64,000 nucleotides of DNA from Dama dama (Eukaryota > Chordata > Mammalia > Artiodactyla > Cervidae), in assembly GCF_033118175.1 (NCBI RefSeq), contig NC_083699.1:32998501-33062500 (forward strand), written 5' to 3'. Position numbers and translations under genes: made by a program. The notes beneath the pieces are model-generated. The model worked only from the letters and a program-made list of their open reading frames with translations, had not been told where the DNA came from and searched no databases. This document shows, piece after piece, positions 35,370 through 48,076 of the stretch (its first letter is position 1; every line of letters starts with the position of its first letter).

Positions 35370-35812
35370 CTCACCAGCTCTCCTCTGAATCACTGAAATA
35401 ACTTTAAAAATGGTCTCCTAAATGCCAAGATTTCCGTTTCCAAATCATTATCTGGATTTGGAACACTGGTCCAAATGGCTTTGTGCTTTCCTGCTTTCTA
35501 TGTCTTCTTTAAGATGTTCAAATTGTTCTGATGCTTAAAAACCTCTTTCCCACTCCCATATCCATTACTCAAAGTACTGAATCATTTCCTACTGTCTAGC
35601 TCAAATTCCATGAACCATACCCAACTTTTACTACCTGCAATTAGTCTCATTCCTAAGCTATTTTTCCTCTAAAACATTGTTGCATCTCTATTATTGTTCT
35701 TACTCAATCTGTTGCAAGTTATGTATCATCTTTGATTCACCGAAAACATCTATATAAGGCTTTATTCATAGTAGAGGGTCAATAAATGCTATATTAAATT
35801 TTACCTCAAATG
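35370..35812 (+). mobile_element. L2 LINE 3'-part remnant
   Basis: An ATGGTCTCCTAAATGCC block early and a TAGAGGGTCAATAAATGC end suit the sense 3' part of L2. The BovB at 34,360 would have inserted into it. Divergence is high. Confidence 0.45.
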
Positions 35813-36753
35813 GCACAAATTTGGATTAAGTCAAAATATCTGATAATACCAAAAGTAAGATTTATAAGATGCTTACTTTACAGCCGTTATAATTCTTATA
35901 TTTCCATAATTTTAATTTTTAATTTAATTTTAATTTTTTAATTTAATTTTTTAATTTTTAATTTAATAATTTTTAAATTTATGTATCTTACAGGCATTTA
36001 AAACAGATCTTAAACTTCAAGATCCTACTTATTATTTAGTTTGGAGAGATGCTAGTTCACAGACACATTTATCTTCTTTGGCTCAGTTTGGTTTTATATG
36101 GGAAATCTCTTTTTCTTATATCTTGATGAGAGAAAATTAGTCTGTCCACTGAGGTGAATAATGCCTTAGATAAAGGACAAGTCAATGCCCAGATAGCTGT
36201 AAAATTCCACTGTTGCACTCCATTTCCTCATAGAAGGTTTCTGTCAAATGAATGGAAATTAGCTCAGAGGGCTTGAACATTTTATCACACTTTGGCATTT
36301 CATAAAAAAATGTAAATAGGAGAATAAACCATAGTTTGAATTTCAGGTTATATTTGCAAAACTAACTAGAACTCTATCACCAAAGATACCAATGAACAAA
36401 ACAAAAACAAGTTCAGAACCAAGAATGCCAATAATAATCCTATAACCCAACTTTTTTAAATTGGCCTTCCTAAGCCTTCAGTGGGAAAACCCTGTTTTCA
36501 CTTTATGAACCACTACAAGGATGTAATATTTAAATGTCATAAACTTAATCCACTAAAAATTTTGTACATCCATTTTTTAAGAAATAAAACTTTAATAAGA
36601 AGCTTCTCATGAGAGCTTAATTCAATTTAGATGCAGCTAAACTGCATTCTTTTACTTCCTTAAATAAGAAATTATATAATATTTATACAATTTGCTCAAA
36701 TAATTGGGGTAATATATGTTTAGAATGTCTTCAACTCACTTAATAAATTCTGT
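35813..36753. other. Unique AT-rich sequence with low-complexity patch
   Basis: 35,909-35,972 is a low-complexity TTTAATTT repeat. The rest shows no recognisable element. Confidence 0.5.
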
Positions 36754-37160
36754 ATCAATAAGGATGTTCTAAAGAAACAGAATCAAAAATAAATACACAC
36801 ACAAACATATAAAGAAAGTGAGATTTCTTTTTTTTTTAATTTTAAGGAACTGGCTCACATGACCATCAAGAACAGTCAGTCAGAAATCTGTTAAGCAGGA
36901 CAATAGGCTGGAAACTCAACTAGGATTTCTGTTACAGTCCTTAGGTAAAACTCCTTCTCCAGAAAATCTCTGATTTTGCTTTTAATACCTTCAGTTTACT
37001 GAAAGAGGTCCACCCACACTATAGAGTAATCTGCTTTACTCAAAGTCAACTGATCATAAATGTTAATAACATTACCAAATACCTTCACATCAACATCTAG
37101 GCTACTGTTTGACCAAACCACTGGGGACAATAGGCTGGCTGAGCTGATACATAAAATTAA
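36754..37160 (-). mobile_element. Ancient mammal-wide interspersed repeat, family unassigned
   Basis: The left end GTTCTAAAGAAACAGAATC, the block GGAACTGGCTCACATGA and the end CTGATACATAAAATTAAT recur in this order in a common old mammalian repeat. I cannot decide from memory whether it is an LTR or an L1M 3' end. The strand is my guess. Confidence 0.45.
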
Positions 37161-37164
37161 TCTT

Positions 37165-37960
37165 CAAACATTGTCAGCAAATATTTATTGAGTAACTCCA
37201 ATAGGCCTAGTACTACTCCAGACACAGATCTTACCCTTAAGCCATCACACTATCATATGGAAGCCAAACAAGGAAATCAACAATTACAGGTCAGTGTGCA
37301 AAGTACTATTGTAAGGTGCTAAGAAAGTCAGATTAAGGGCATTTAATTCAACTCCATTGATTTTGAGAACCACTGAAGAAAGGTAATGCTTGAACTAAAT
37401 TTTGAAGGATAAGTAACAGTGACTAAGCTAAGCAGGAGAAAGAGGGGTGACTAAGTCATATGCAAAATGACCTGTGTGGTAAAAAAAAAAAAAAAAAGAT
37501 GCAGGTGCATTTGACTTGTCTAGAGAAAAGAATGCATATGCCAGCAAGGCAGAAAATTGAGCTGAATAAGTGGTCAGATGCCAGAACACAAAGGGCTTTA
37601 TATCCTAAGCCATAGCATCTGACCTGTACATATCCTGAAGGCTATGGTAATTTACCAAAAAGAAGCTATACAATCAAATAAGCATATCAAAAAAATAACC
37701 ATTACTGCAAGAGTTAGATGAGGCTGAGGGCAGAGTTGGTAGAGTGGGGCTGGGGAGGAACTTAAGCACAGAGACCAGTTTGAAGAGTGGCAACAGATAG
37801 CTAAGCAATTGTGAAGACCTGCAGCAGTGGAATGAAAAGGAAAAGAGAAACTTCAGGAAGTAAAATAAATAGGATTCAGTGATTAACTGATGTGGGCTGA
37901 GGATGATGGAGGCTTATATGATAACTTCAGGTTTGGGGCTTGGATAAACATGAACATAAT
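37165..37960 (-). mobile_element. L2 LINE remnant, antisense
   Basis: It begins with AAATATTTATTGAGTAACTCC (complement of the L2 3' end), then blocks resembling antisense L2 ORF follow, such as CACAGAGACCAGTTTGAAG and AGGATTCAGTGATTAACTG. It has the same family and orientation as the segment at 12,480-13,165. An A run sits at 37,482-37,497. Confidence 0.6.
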
Positions 37961-39477
37961 GGATCCATAAAAAAAAAAAATCTTGGTTAAAGACATAAAG
38001 GCTTCTTGGTTAAAGATGAGAAAGTTGGATAGAGTAAAAGGAGAAAATAAAATGAAGACTACTCCAGCAGTTACTATTACATCTTTCTACATCAAGAACA
38101 GATGATGAAAACAATCTCATAGATTTCTCCCTAATCCTCTATATTTCCTTATATATGGCCAAACCATGCTTTGTGCAGAACAAAATAGATTGTTTAATAA
38201 TCAAAGGAAAACTTTAGGGTACATTTGGTACTTAAGAATGTACTCGTAAAAGAAATTACTCTGCTAAATTACTTTTACCTCTTCAGCAAAGTGTACAAAA
38301 CACTCGAAAATTCTGAAAGGATTAGGTGATAAATAGGGCAACAGTTAGCTTCCTGCCCAGAACTTGAAAATGAAATATGCCTCTGGTAATTAAACAATAA
38401 AAACAACACATAGTGAAATATATCAGAAATATGCAGAATCTTAAAGAAACAGATTATTAAGTATATTAACAAATCTAAACAATGCATCTATTTAGAATTA
38501 AGTGTTATAGAACTAAACATAGGTAGGAGCCATCTAAGCATTTCTCAAGGAGAAGGACACCCAGTAAAGATGAAGATCTCATCTTCTTGGCACATATATT
38601 CCTACTACTGAACTGCATGAATAAAGCTATTAAAATCTGATACAATTAAAAATTCAAATTAAAAATCCCTTTCCTTTGATTACAGATACTTTACTGGGTC
38701 ACATGCTTAAAATTTGGCTTCTAAAATAGCTATCTATTTTTAGTCTGTCCCATACCCATCTCTTCTTCTGCACAGAACTCCACATTGACCAAACCCTTCC
38801 CCCTCTGCAGGATAATGCTCCTTCTTTTACCCCAGTAATGTAATATAGTACCCGCCATGTTCTTAAAAACTCAGCCCCTTAGTAACAGTAGAAAACAGTG
38901 GAAGACAGAACCAGTGAATGGAGAGCAATAGTTATGGTGACATCATTTGAGCCCTGGGTCAGACTATACTAGAAAGGCAGTCATACTTCCTAGACTTCCC
39001 ACTTACATGAAGTATTCAACTCTGTAATTTTGTTTATGCCAATTTAAGATTCATTTTCTAGAACATGAAAATTTGAGTTCTAGTTAATACTATATATGCA
39101 TCAATATATAATGTCTAGGGCATACAGCCCATCTGTCAGCTGCTTATGAACATCAAGCTCTATATACTATGAGCTGTTTCTGGTCTTACAAAAAATTAAA
39201 CACCAACCCATAATACTAACATAGGGCTCCAGTTAAAGCAAACAAGTCCAACCTTCAAGTCCATTAAAGTCTATAAACAGACAATTGAAATGAACACATT
39301 TTTCTCAAATTATGGTCTTTTTTTAAATTATAAAATACAAGATGTAGAGAAGATTTTCATCTATTTAATTTGCCAAGTTAGAGGAAAGGGTATGACTTAA
39401 TTCTTTTTAATCTTAATCATACAGTGATTACTGAAGCTTGGTTTCCATAAAACATTCCTATGAGAAATTCTTGAAGT
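37961..39477. other. Unique AT-rich sequence
   Basis: An A run at 37,970-37,980. No recognisable transposon, RNA gene or exon in about 1.5 kb. Confidence 0.5.
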
Positions 39478-39490
39478 TGACTGCCAGTTT

Positions 39491-39694
39491 GTTGCTGCTG
39501 TTCAATCACTAAGTCATGTCCAACTCTGCAACCCCGTGGACTGCAGCCCATCAGGTTCCTCTGTCCTCCACTATCTCCGGGAGTTTGCTCACTTCACATC
39601 CATTGAGTCAGTGATGCTACCTAATCATCTCAATCTCTGCCACTCTTCTTCTCCTTTTGCCTTCAATCTTTCCCAGCATCAGTGTCTTTTCTAA
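39491..39694 (-). mobile_element. BovB 3'-end fragment, 13-bp target duplication
   Basis: A 204-bp 5'-truncated BovB. The tail is a GTTGCTGCTG run instead of the usual (CAGTT)n. TGACTGCCAGTTT is duplicated exactly at 39,478-39,490 and 39,695-39,707. Confidence 0.95.
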
Positions 39695-39707
39695 TGACTG
39701 CCAGTTT

Positions 39708-40726
39708 ATCAATCTGCAAATCAAGATGGCTGAAAAATCTCAATGTGCAATCATGCAGAGTGGCTAGGAGATCATAACTGCAACCCTCAAAATACCTCTC
39801 AATTAAAAATGCAAAGATTTCTGAAAATCAAGATCATTGAAGCTCCCTCCAACATGGGAGATTTCTTTTTTCTTAATTTAAGAAAATTTCTCCAATGTCT
39901 TATTATTGAGTTAAAGCATTACTGAGTAAAGCATTCATAAATGCAAGTCATGCAAGTCATCTACAGGGTAGATGATCTCCAAAAGTGAAATAAAATAAAC
40001 TAAATGAAGTTCAGTTCAATTATGCATTAAAATGTGCTTATGAAGATACTGCTCAAAAACAAAATAAATTATGTATGAAAATGAGTTACATTACTGCTTT
40101 GATATCAAAACCAAAATGTTTCATAAAGTTCACATGTAGAGAGTTACTAGTAAATTAGTAAAAAATAAAAAAAATGCAAGCTTGAGTATTTTTCAGAGTG
40201 ATTATATTTTTAAACTTCTCATAACTTTTATAAAAATTTTCATCCAATGTCAATCACTTGCTTTCCCCTTTCTTACTATAGTTTGACAACTTAAATTAAT
40301 GACTACATAAATTTGATTATTAGAAGTTACATATCATTATTTCAAATCAATATTCTGTAAAACTTGGGAAACAGGAATTCTTTACTATATATCCTACACA
40401 ATCCTGAATATTAATAAAAAATTTTAATAAATAATGAGGTCATCCTCAAATTTTATATCATGTACTATCCAACCTCTTTAGGATAGGTACAGAAGAAATT
40501 TGGAGAAGAGTATCTAGCATAAACAATGTGCCTATATAATCTTTCACAGTCAAGTTAGGGGCCATAGCATTTGAACTGTATCATAACAGATCACCAAGAA
40601 AAGATGATGGATAATGTATCTTAAACAGCAAAGCCACAACATAAAGAAATAATAATACCAGCTACAACTGATTAAACATCTTCTCCATGCTAGATACACT
40701 TTATCTGTACTAATTTATTTAATCCT
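39708..40726. other. Unique AT-rich sequence
   Basis: No recognisable element. The open frame at 39,743-39,925 matches nothing I know. Confidence 0.5.
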
Positions 40727-40737
40727 ACAAATGCCTA

Positions 40738-40983
40738 TGGAGAAGGCAATGGCATCCCACTCCAGTACTCTTGCCTGGAAAATCCCATGGATGGAGGAGC
40801 CTGGTAGGCTGCATTCCATGGGGTCGCTAAGAGTCAGACACAACTGAGCGACTTCACTTTCACTTTTCACTTTTATGCATTGGAGAAGCAAATGGCACCC
40901 CACTCCAGTGTTCTTGCCTGGAGAATCCCAGGGATGGGGTCACACAGAGTTGGATACGACTAAAGTGACTTAGCAGCAGCAGC
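40738..40983 (+). mobile_element. Bov-A2 SINE with 11-bp target duplication
   Basis: Two related monomers lie in tandem. Each has a GGAGAAG-CAATGGCA start, an ACTCCAGTrYTCTTGCCTGG core and a GAGTYRGAYACRACT end, joined by a TTCACTTTCACTTTTCAC linker. The tail is (CAG)n. ACAAATGCCTA is duplicated at 40,727-40,737 and 40,984-40,994. The second monomer lacks the GGAGCCTGG block. Confidence 0.94.
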
Positions 40984-40994
40984 ACAAATGCCTA

Positions 40995-41538
40995 ATGGTA
41001 GTGTAAATTTGCACACCAGATAAATGTCCCTCTCCTCCATAACAACCATTGTGCAATTAAAATTTGTACCTTAGAAAAAATGACTAGATGTTACATGACT
41101 TTGAACTTTCAGAAGGCTCACAAATAGTTGAGATCACCAATGAAAGCTTAAGTTGATAATACCAATAACCTCCTTCATCTCATACCCCGACTTCCATCTC
41201 AAATGATGCTAGTATTCCAGTACCTCATCATTTCTTCATATCTGATGTTAGCTCTCTTTCAATGTCATGAGGGAGGAAAAGAAAAAGATGGTAATTCTAA
41301 CTCCAATTAGAGTATCCTTCTCTTTTACATACATGTGTGTGTAAGAGGCACATTACACATGTAGGCACATTACACAAATAATATTCAACAATAAGCAGTG
41401 CCAAAATTAACTGATTAATTTGCTAGATTACTGGGAAAACTTGACCATTGTCCATCAGCACAGCACCCTCTTGAAGCAAGAATTCTTTTATGATTTCATT
41501 TTTTTTCATTGATCTTGTAAATTATAATATTTTTGCCC
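40995..41538. other. Unique sequence
   Basis: No recognisable element. Confidence 0.5.
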
Positions 41539-41546
41539 CAAAGACA

Positions 41547-42189
41547 TCACATCTATTTTCGAATCACTTCATGACAAATAGATGGGGAAAAAATGGAAAC
41601 AGTGTCAGATTTCATCTTCTTGGGCTCCAAAATCACTGCAGATAATGATTCCAACTACGAAATTAAAAGATGCTAGCTCCTTGGAAGAAAAACTATGACA
41701 AACATAGACAGTGTATTAAAAAGCGGAGCCATCACTTTGTGACAAAGGTCCATATAGTCAAAGCTATGGTTTTTCCAGTAGTCACATATGGATGTGAGAG
41801 TTGGACCATAAAGAAGGCTAGAGCCGAAGAACTGACACTTTTGAACTGTGGCTCTAGAGAAGACCACAAGGAGTCTGGAAGGAGATCAAATCAGTCAATC
41901 TTAAAAGAAATCAGCCCTGAATATTCATTGCAAGGACTGATGCTGAAGCTGAAACTCCAAAACTTTGGCCACCTGATGCAAAGAACTGACTCATTGGAAA
42001 AAACCCTGATGCTGGGAAAGACTGAAGACAGGAGAAGACCACAGAGGATGAGATGGTTGGATGGCATCACCGACTCGATGGACATGAGCTTGAGCAAGCT
42101 CTGGGAGACAGTGAAGGACAGGGAAGCCTGGTGTGCTGCAGTTCATGGAGTCACAAAAAGTCAGATACAGCTTAGCAACTGAACAACAA
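41547..42189 (+). mobile_element. BovB 3'-part fragment, older copy
   Basis: Homology runs from the TCACTTCATGACAAATAG region to the 3' end (GCAACTGAACAACAAC). CAAAGACA at 41,539-41,546 and 42,190-42,197 flanks it as a probable target duplication. The open frame 41,670-42,182 encodes the C-terminal domain after RT and contains small deletions relative to sister copies. Confidence 0.88.
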
Positions 42190-42197
42190 CAAAGACA

Positions 42198-42799
42198 GTG
42201 AGAGGGATCTTAAGTTTTTATTCATCATTTAAGGAGTTAATAGTGAAATAAGTATTGTTAGTTGAATACTTCTTTCCAAATAGTCCTTATGTGGAGATGC
42301 TGTTGAGCCAGGGTTGGATTGGAAGGACCAGAACACTATCCACCTGGCCTCCCCTCAATTCCTAGAGCAGCTACTAGGAGAATTTCAGAGAGCTGCTAGA
42401 AATCACTGATAAAGCCACACTAAGCTGGGAGAACAAAGGCTTTTGCCAGATATTGTAAAAGTACAACTCCATAGGCCAAATCTGTCCTGTAAGAGTGTTT
42501 TGTTTGACTCACATTGTTTTTTCTTTTTCTTTGAGGTCAGCATTTTAAAATTGAAGTATTTTCAGTAAAATTTCTTGACTACCAACTTTTATTTAAAAAT
42601 AAAATAATCTGGCTATAATGAACTCCCATTTTCATAGGAAAATAATCAGCTAGATCTCTGTGGCAATGACTCTTTGACCTATGCTGTTTGCCATATTTCC
42701 TTATTCACCCCCTTTTATAATTTTCAATGCTAAATTATGCTTTCTACCTGAGCCTTGCAGCAGTTAACTTTGTAACCAATGACCAAACTTTTAGTAAAA
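42198..42799. other. Unique sequence
   Basis: No recognisable element. Confidence 0.5.
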
Positions 42800-42950
42800 G
42801 TGTTGCTGCCAATAAGCTGATTGACCTTAAGCAAGTCATTAAACCTCTTTGGGACTCAGTGTCTTCACCTGACATTGGGAAATAAAGCTTAGAAAAACAA
42901 TACATCCTCATCTCTAAGAGTCCTTCTAGCACTACTATTTATTCTAAAAT
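42800..42950 (+). mobile_element. MIR/MIR3-like remnant
   Basis: GACCTTAAGCAAGTCATTAA, a TTTGGGACTCAGTGTCTTC block and a CTAAGAGTCCTTCTAGC end follow the order of a sense MIR-type SINE. Confidence 0.6.
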
Positions 42951-43689
42951 TTAGAATATTCTCTCTCTCTCTTGTAAATGGACTGCCTCCTATAACTCCT
43001 ATAAGTGAAATCTTATCTTGACTATCACTAAACTAAATTTAAAATAGTTTTATTAGTTCATTTAATCACAAAAACAAGACTTCACTAATTTACGAGTACT
43101 GAAAAGAAATATACACATACTTCAATTTTAACACCCTTGGAAAGGCTTATTCATGCCAAACTTGATTTGGAAAATTTTGACTGAGCAGGCTCTCTGAACA
43201 CCTGGGGACAACTGACTCCAATTAGATTACAGCTGGTATTGTCCATTGTTTATTTAAAGTCTAACAAAGAAGAGAAAAAGGTGGGGGTTGCTCACTCTCT
43301 TCAATTAAATTCTCTTCCACACAACTGATTTAAGAAGTGATTTTATCCAAGATTTACCCAAACTTCCTTTGCCATAATTACTCTACATTATCTAATTTGG
43401 ATGTGTTTTCAATCTATTATTTCAAAAAATTAAGTCACTAAAAAAGCCCTGAGTAATTTTCTTCCTAGTAAATTAAATCTCTCTCAGATCACATTCTCAA
43501 GAGTATATTGTGTATTTGCTGGATCAGTCAAGAACAAGTGTATACATAACCACTACCTAGGATCATCAATAAAGCAACGTAAGATTTTCCAGAAAACAAA
43601 ATACTAAATATGCAAACTGATACGTGTATTAATTGTTCTATCTTCACTCTTTAATACAGAAGGACCCCAAATGAGAAGGGTTTGAGGTT
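42951..43689. other. Unique AT-rich sequence
   Basis: A short (TC)n run at 42,961-42,971. Nothing else recognisable. Confidence 0.5.
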
Positions 43690-43858
43690 TTGGCACTCAA
43701 ACCATAGTTTGTGAACCAGCAGCATCAGCATCCCCGGGAGGCTTTTAGAAAAGCAGAAGCCCAGGCTACACCCACAAACGTGCTGTACTAGAACCTACAG
43801 TTTAGCAAGACCCTCAGGTGATTTATGCATAGATTACAATTTGGAAAATACTGATCTA
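43690..43858 (+). mobile_element. MER5A-like hAT-Charlie MITE
   Basis: GAACCAGCAGCATCAGCATC, the CAGAAGCCCAGGCTACACCC block and AAGACCCTCAGGTGATT follow the order of the MER5A nonautonomous DNA transposon. It is ancient, with no coding capacity. Confidence 0.78.
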
Positions 43859-43859
43859 G

Positions 43860-44061
43860 GCACATTAAAGCCATAATGGGTAGGCCTGAATTGTAACCTG
43901 ATTCTGCTATTTATTACCTACATTTAATTTCACCTGTTTCTTTATCTATAAAGTGAAACTAAATACTAATTACCTCAAGGAATGTTCCCTGATTTTATTT
44001 CCTTTTTATACCTGAAAAGTCTGGCACAGAGAAAGTTCTCAATAAATATTTGCCAAGTCTA
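43860..44061 (+). mobile_element. MIR SINE remnant
   Basis: AACCTGATTCTGCTATTTA, CTGTTTCTTTATCTATAAAG and GTCTGGCACAGAGAAAGTTC with TCAATAAATATTTG give the order of a sense MIR. It directly follows the MER5A-like element. Confidence 0.7.
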
Positions 44062-44835
44062 GTTAGCAAAAAAAGTTAGAATCAAAAATTTCTTAAATTT
44101 TTTAACAAATCAATTTTTTCTTTTTACCATGAACTGACTGTTAACTTTGACTAAGATGTGGAATTATTTTCTTTGGTGTTTTTTCTTAAAAACTTAAATG
44201 GAGATTAAAAGAGAACTGGCTTCCTTACTCTTTCTTCTTCTTCCTCAAACTCATCCTACCTTCTAACACAAATGAAGGAAAGAGCCCTAAAGAGAACACT
44301 GAATGAGCACTGTATTAATTTTTCAGGACCTCCAAATGAGTGTAACTAAATTGAAATCCCTCAAAGTCCCAATCCAGCACAAAGAAACCATGCTGTTAAG
44401 TGGTTAAATGACAAGAGAGCAACACAAATCAAACTTATCCATAGCACAGATGCAATGTTTGGGTAAAAGCATTGATTTGTTGAAGAGAGAGAGTTGCAGG
44501 ATAACCAGGGAACTGAAGTTTGCTAAACCAAATGAAGAAAATCAAAACAAACAGGAATAAATGTAACAAAGATACCATAAAGGGTACCTTTGAACTACAT
44601 GTATAAAACACAGGATGTGGGCCATCAACAGCCCTAACTGTTAGGAGCAACTAATATGAGACCCTTTGATTAACTTGGCACGCCAGCTTTTCAACTGCGG
44701 ACCAAAACTACAAACTGTAAAATATTCTATTGCATTTGTAATATGAAAGAAACTGCTCAAGCAGTTTTGGTTAGTAACAGGCTTTTCTATATAAACCATA
44801 ATCTTAACTAAATTAGTAGGATGTTTAAAAATTAT
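44062..44835. other. Unique sequence
   Basis: No recognisable element or gene. Confidence 0.5.
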
Positions 44836-44846
44836 TTTATAAAATA

Positions 44847-47469
44847 TCAGTTCAGTTGCTCAGTTGTGTCCAACTCTTTGTGACCCATGAACTGCAGCAC
44901 GCCAGGCTTCCCTGCCCATCACCGATTCACAGGTCTTGCTCAAACTCATGTCTATCGAGTTGATGGTATCAAACCACTTCATCCTCTGTGGTCCCCTTCT
45001 CCTGCTTTCAATCTTTTCCAGCATCAGGGTCTTTAAAATGAATCAGTTCTTCGCATCAGGGGGCCAAAGTATTGGAGTTTCAGCTTCAGCATCATTCCTT
45101 CCAATGAATATTCAGGGTTATTTCCTTTAGGACTGACTGGTTGGATCTCCTTGTAGTCCAAGAGGCTCTCAAGAGTCTTCTCCAACACCACAGTACAACA
45201 TATTAATTCTGCACTCAGCTTTCTTTATGGTCCAACTCTCATATCCATACTTGACTACTAGAAACACCATAGCTTTGACTACATGCACCGCTGTTAGCAA
45301 AGTAATGTCTCTGCTTTTTAATGCACATATAGGTTTGTCATAGCTTTTCTTCCAAGGAGCAAACATCTTGTAATTTCATGGCTGCAGTCACCATCAACAG
45401 TGATTCTGGAGCCCAGGAAAATAAAGTCTGTCACTGTTTCCATTGTTTCTCCAACTATTTGCCATGAGGTGATGGGACTGGATGCCATGATCTTCATTTT
45501 TTGAATGTTGAGTTATAAGCCAGGTTTTCACTCTCCTCTTTCACCTTCATCAAGAGGCTCTTTAGTTCTTCTTCACTTTCTGCAATAAGGGTGGTGTCAT
45601 CTGCATATCTGAGGTTATTGATATTTCTTCAAGCACTCTTGATTCCAGCTTGTGCTTCCTCCAGCCCACCATTTCTCATGATGTACTCTGCATATAAGTT
45701 AAATAAGCAGGGTGACAGTATACAGCCTTGATGCACTCCTTTTCCTATTTGGAACCAGTCTGTTGTTCCATGTCCAGTTGCTTTCTGTTGCTTTCTGACC
45801 TGCATACAGTTTTCTCAAGAGGCTGGTCAGGAGATCTGGCATGCCTATCTCTTTCAGAATTTTCCACAGTTTATTGTGATCCACACAGTCAAAGGCTTTG
45901 GCATAGCCAATAAAGCAGAAATAGATGTTTTTCTGGAACTCTCTTGCTTTTTCGATGATCCAGCGGATGTTGGCAATTTGATCTCTGGTTCCTCTGCCTT
46001 TTCTAAAACTAGCTTGGACATCTGGAAGTTCACGGTTCATGTACTGCTGAAGCCTGGCTTGGAGAATTTTGAGCATTACTTTACTAGCGTGTGAGATGAG
46101 TGCAATTGTGTGGTAGTTTGAGCATTCTTTGGCATTGCCTTTCTTAGGGGTTGGAATGAAAACTGACCTTTTCCAGTCCTGTGGACACTGCTAAGTTTTC
46201 CAAATTTGCTGACATATTGAGTGCAGCACTTTTACAGCATCATCTTTCAGGATTTGAAATAGCTCAACTGGAAGTCCATCACCTCCACTAGTTTTGTTCA
46301 TAGTGCTGCTTCCTAAGGCCCACTTGACTTCACACTCCAGGACGCCTGGCTCTAAGTGAGTGATTATCTGGGTCATGAAGATCTTTTTTGTACAGTTCTT
46401 CTGTGTATTCTTGCCACCACTTCTTAATATCTTCTGCTTCTGTTAGGTCCCTACCATTTCTGTCCTTTATTGAGCCCATCCTTGCATGAAATGTTCCATT
46501 GGTATCTTTAATTTGATTATCTGGGTCATTAAGATCTTTTAATATAATTCTTCTGTGTATTGTTGCCACCTCTTCTTAATATCTTGTGCTTCTGTTAGAT
46601 CCATACTCTTTCTTTCCTTTATTATACCCATCGTTGCATGAAATGTTCTGTTGGTATCTTTAATTTTCTTGAAGAGATCCCTAGTCTTTCCCATTCTATT
46701 GTTTTCCTCTATTCTTTTGCATTGATCGCTGAAGAATGCTTTCTTTTTTCTCCTTGCTATTCTTTGGAACTCTGCATTCAGATGGATATATCTTTCCATT
46801 TCTCTTTTGCCTTTCACTTCTCTTCTTTTCTCAGTTATCTGTAAGGCCTCCTCAGACAACCATTTTGCCTTTTTTCTTTTCTTCTTCTTGGGGATGGTCT
46901 TGATCACTGCCTCCTATACAGTGTTACACACCTCCATCCATAGTTCTTCAGGCAGTCTATCTATCAGATCTAATCCTTTGAATCTACCACGTCCACTGTA
47001 TAATTGTAAGTGATTTGATTTAGGTCATACTTGAATGATCTAGTGGTTTTCCCTACTTTCTTCAATTTAAGTCTGAATTTTGCAATAAGGAGTTCATGAT
47101 CAGAGCCACAGTCAGATCTTTTTTGTTGACTGTATAGAGCTTCTCCATCCTTGGCTGCAAAGAATATAATCAATCTGATTTTATTGACCATCTGGCAATG
47201 TCCATGTGTAGAGTCATCTCTTGTGTTGTTGGAAGAGGGTGTTTGCTATAACCAGTACATTCTCTTGGCAAAAATCTGTTAGCCATTGCCCTGCCTCATT
47301 TTCTACTCCAAGGCCAAACTTGCCTGTTACTCCAGGTATCTCTTGACTTCCTACTTTTGCATTTTAGTCCCCTGTGATGAAAAGGACATCTTTTTCTGGT
47401 GTTAGTTCTATAAGGTCTTGTAGGTCTTCATAGAACCATTCAACTTCAGTTTCTTCAGCATTAGTGGGA
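44847..47469 (-). mobile_element. BovB, 2.6 kb, 11-bp target duplication, internal duplication
   Basis: The tail lies at the left and homology extends rightwards through RT and linker into the endonuclease (complement of GATGTCCTTTTCATCACAG near 47,380). TTTATAAAATA is duplicated at 44,836-44,846 and 47,470-47,480. Motif A (YAKAFDCVDH) and YADD are intact. The linker region at 46,363-46,658 is present twice in tandem with clear divergence between the halves. Frame breaks make it inactive. Confidence 0.95.
46363..46658 (-). repeat. Diverged tandem duplication inside BovB (about 148 bp unit)
   Basis: Both units run from GATTATCTGGGTCAT to TGGTATCTTTAAT on the plus strand (46,363-46,513 and 46,514-46,658). 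Translated on the minus strand, one reads GSIKDRNGRDLTEAEDIKK and the other GIIKERKSMDLTEAQDIKK. The second type matches the copy at 11,120-11,413, the first matches the copy at 56,957-57,460. Confidence 0.88.
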
Positions 47470-47480
47470 TTTATAAAATA

Positions 47481-48076
47481 CATTTTAACTCAAATGATTC
47501 CCCAGGTACCATTTGCTTGCGATCTTAGGCATAACCACTTTAGTGCTTTTTTCCCAATGCCACTAGATTAATAGTCTCATCTTGCCAAATGGCAGGTCTT
47601 CCATCCTTTCCAGTGTCATTGGATGTTCTAAAGTGAATGGAGACTATTTCACATAGCATTTGCACAGCCTCCTATCTCTCCTGGATTTATTCTCTGGCTC
47701 TTAACATTCCCCTTAGCTAATTCTGTTTGGCAAGGAGCACATGGGTGGTAATGACCTTTGACATCCTTTGAGGTGTCTACTTTCTCAACATCTGGTGCCT
47801 GTGACACCATCCTGCCTCCAAGTTCCTGAGATAAACACCAGCTGCAACTCTATTCTGGTCTTGAGTACATTGATGTTAACCCAGGCTTCACCTAGAGTCC
47901 TCACCTGGAGAGAAGTGATTTCCACTTTTCATCTCTTCACATATGAAGGCAGAAGAAATTCCACAAATGTGGGCTTATGGTGACAAAGTGCCTTCAAGTT
48001 TATCATCTCTTTTTCAATATCATAAGCACCCACAAGAATCTGAGCAGCAATAAATTTTATTCTCACGTCTGTCTTT
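47481..48076. other. Unassigned, somewhat coding-like sequence
   Basis: This stretch is less AT-rich than its surroundings and matches no transposon I recognise. On the minus strand a frame runs from about 48,060 to 47,765 with only one internal stop (TGA near 47,933). It includes a segment like INLKALCHHKPTFVEFL. The plus strand is also open at 47,768-47,983. I name no function; it may be a decayed pseudogene or an unrecognised repeat. Confidence 0.35.
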
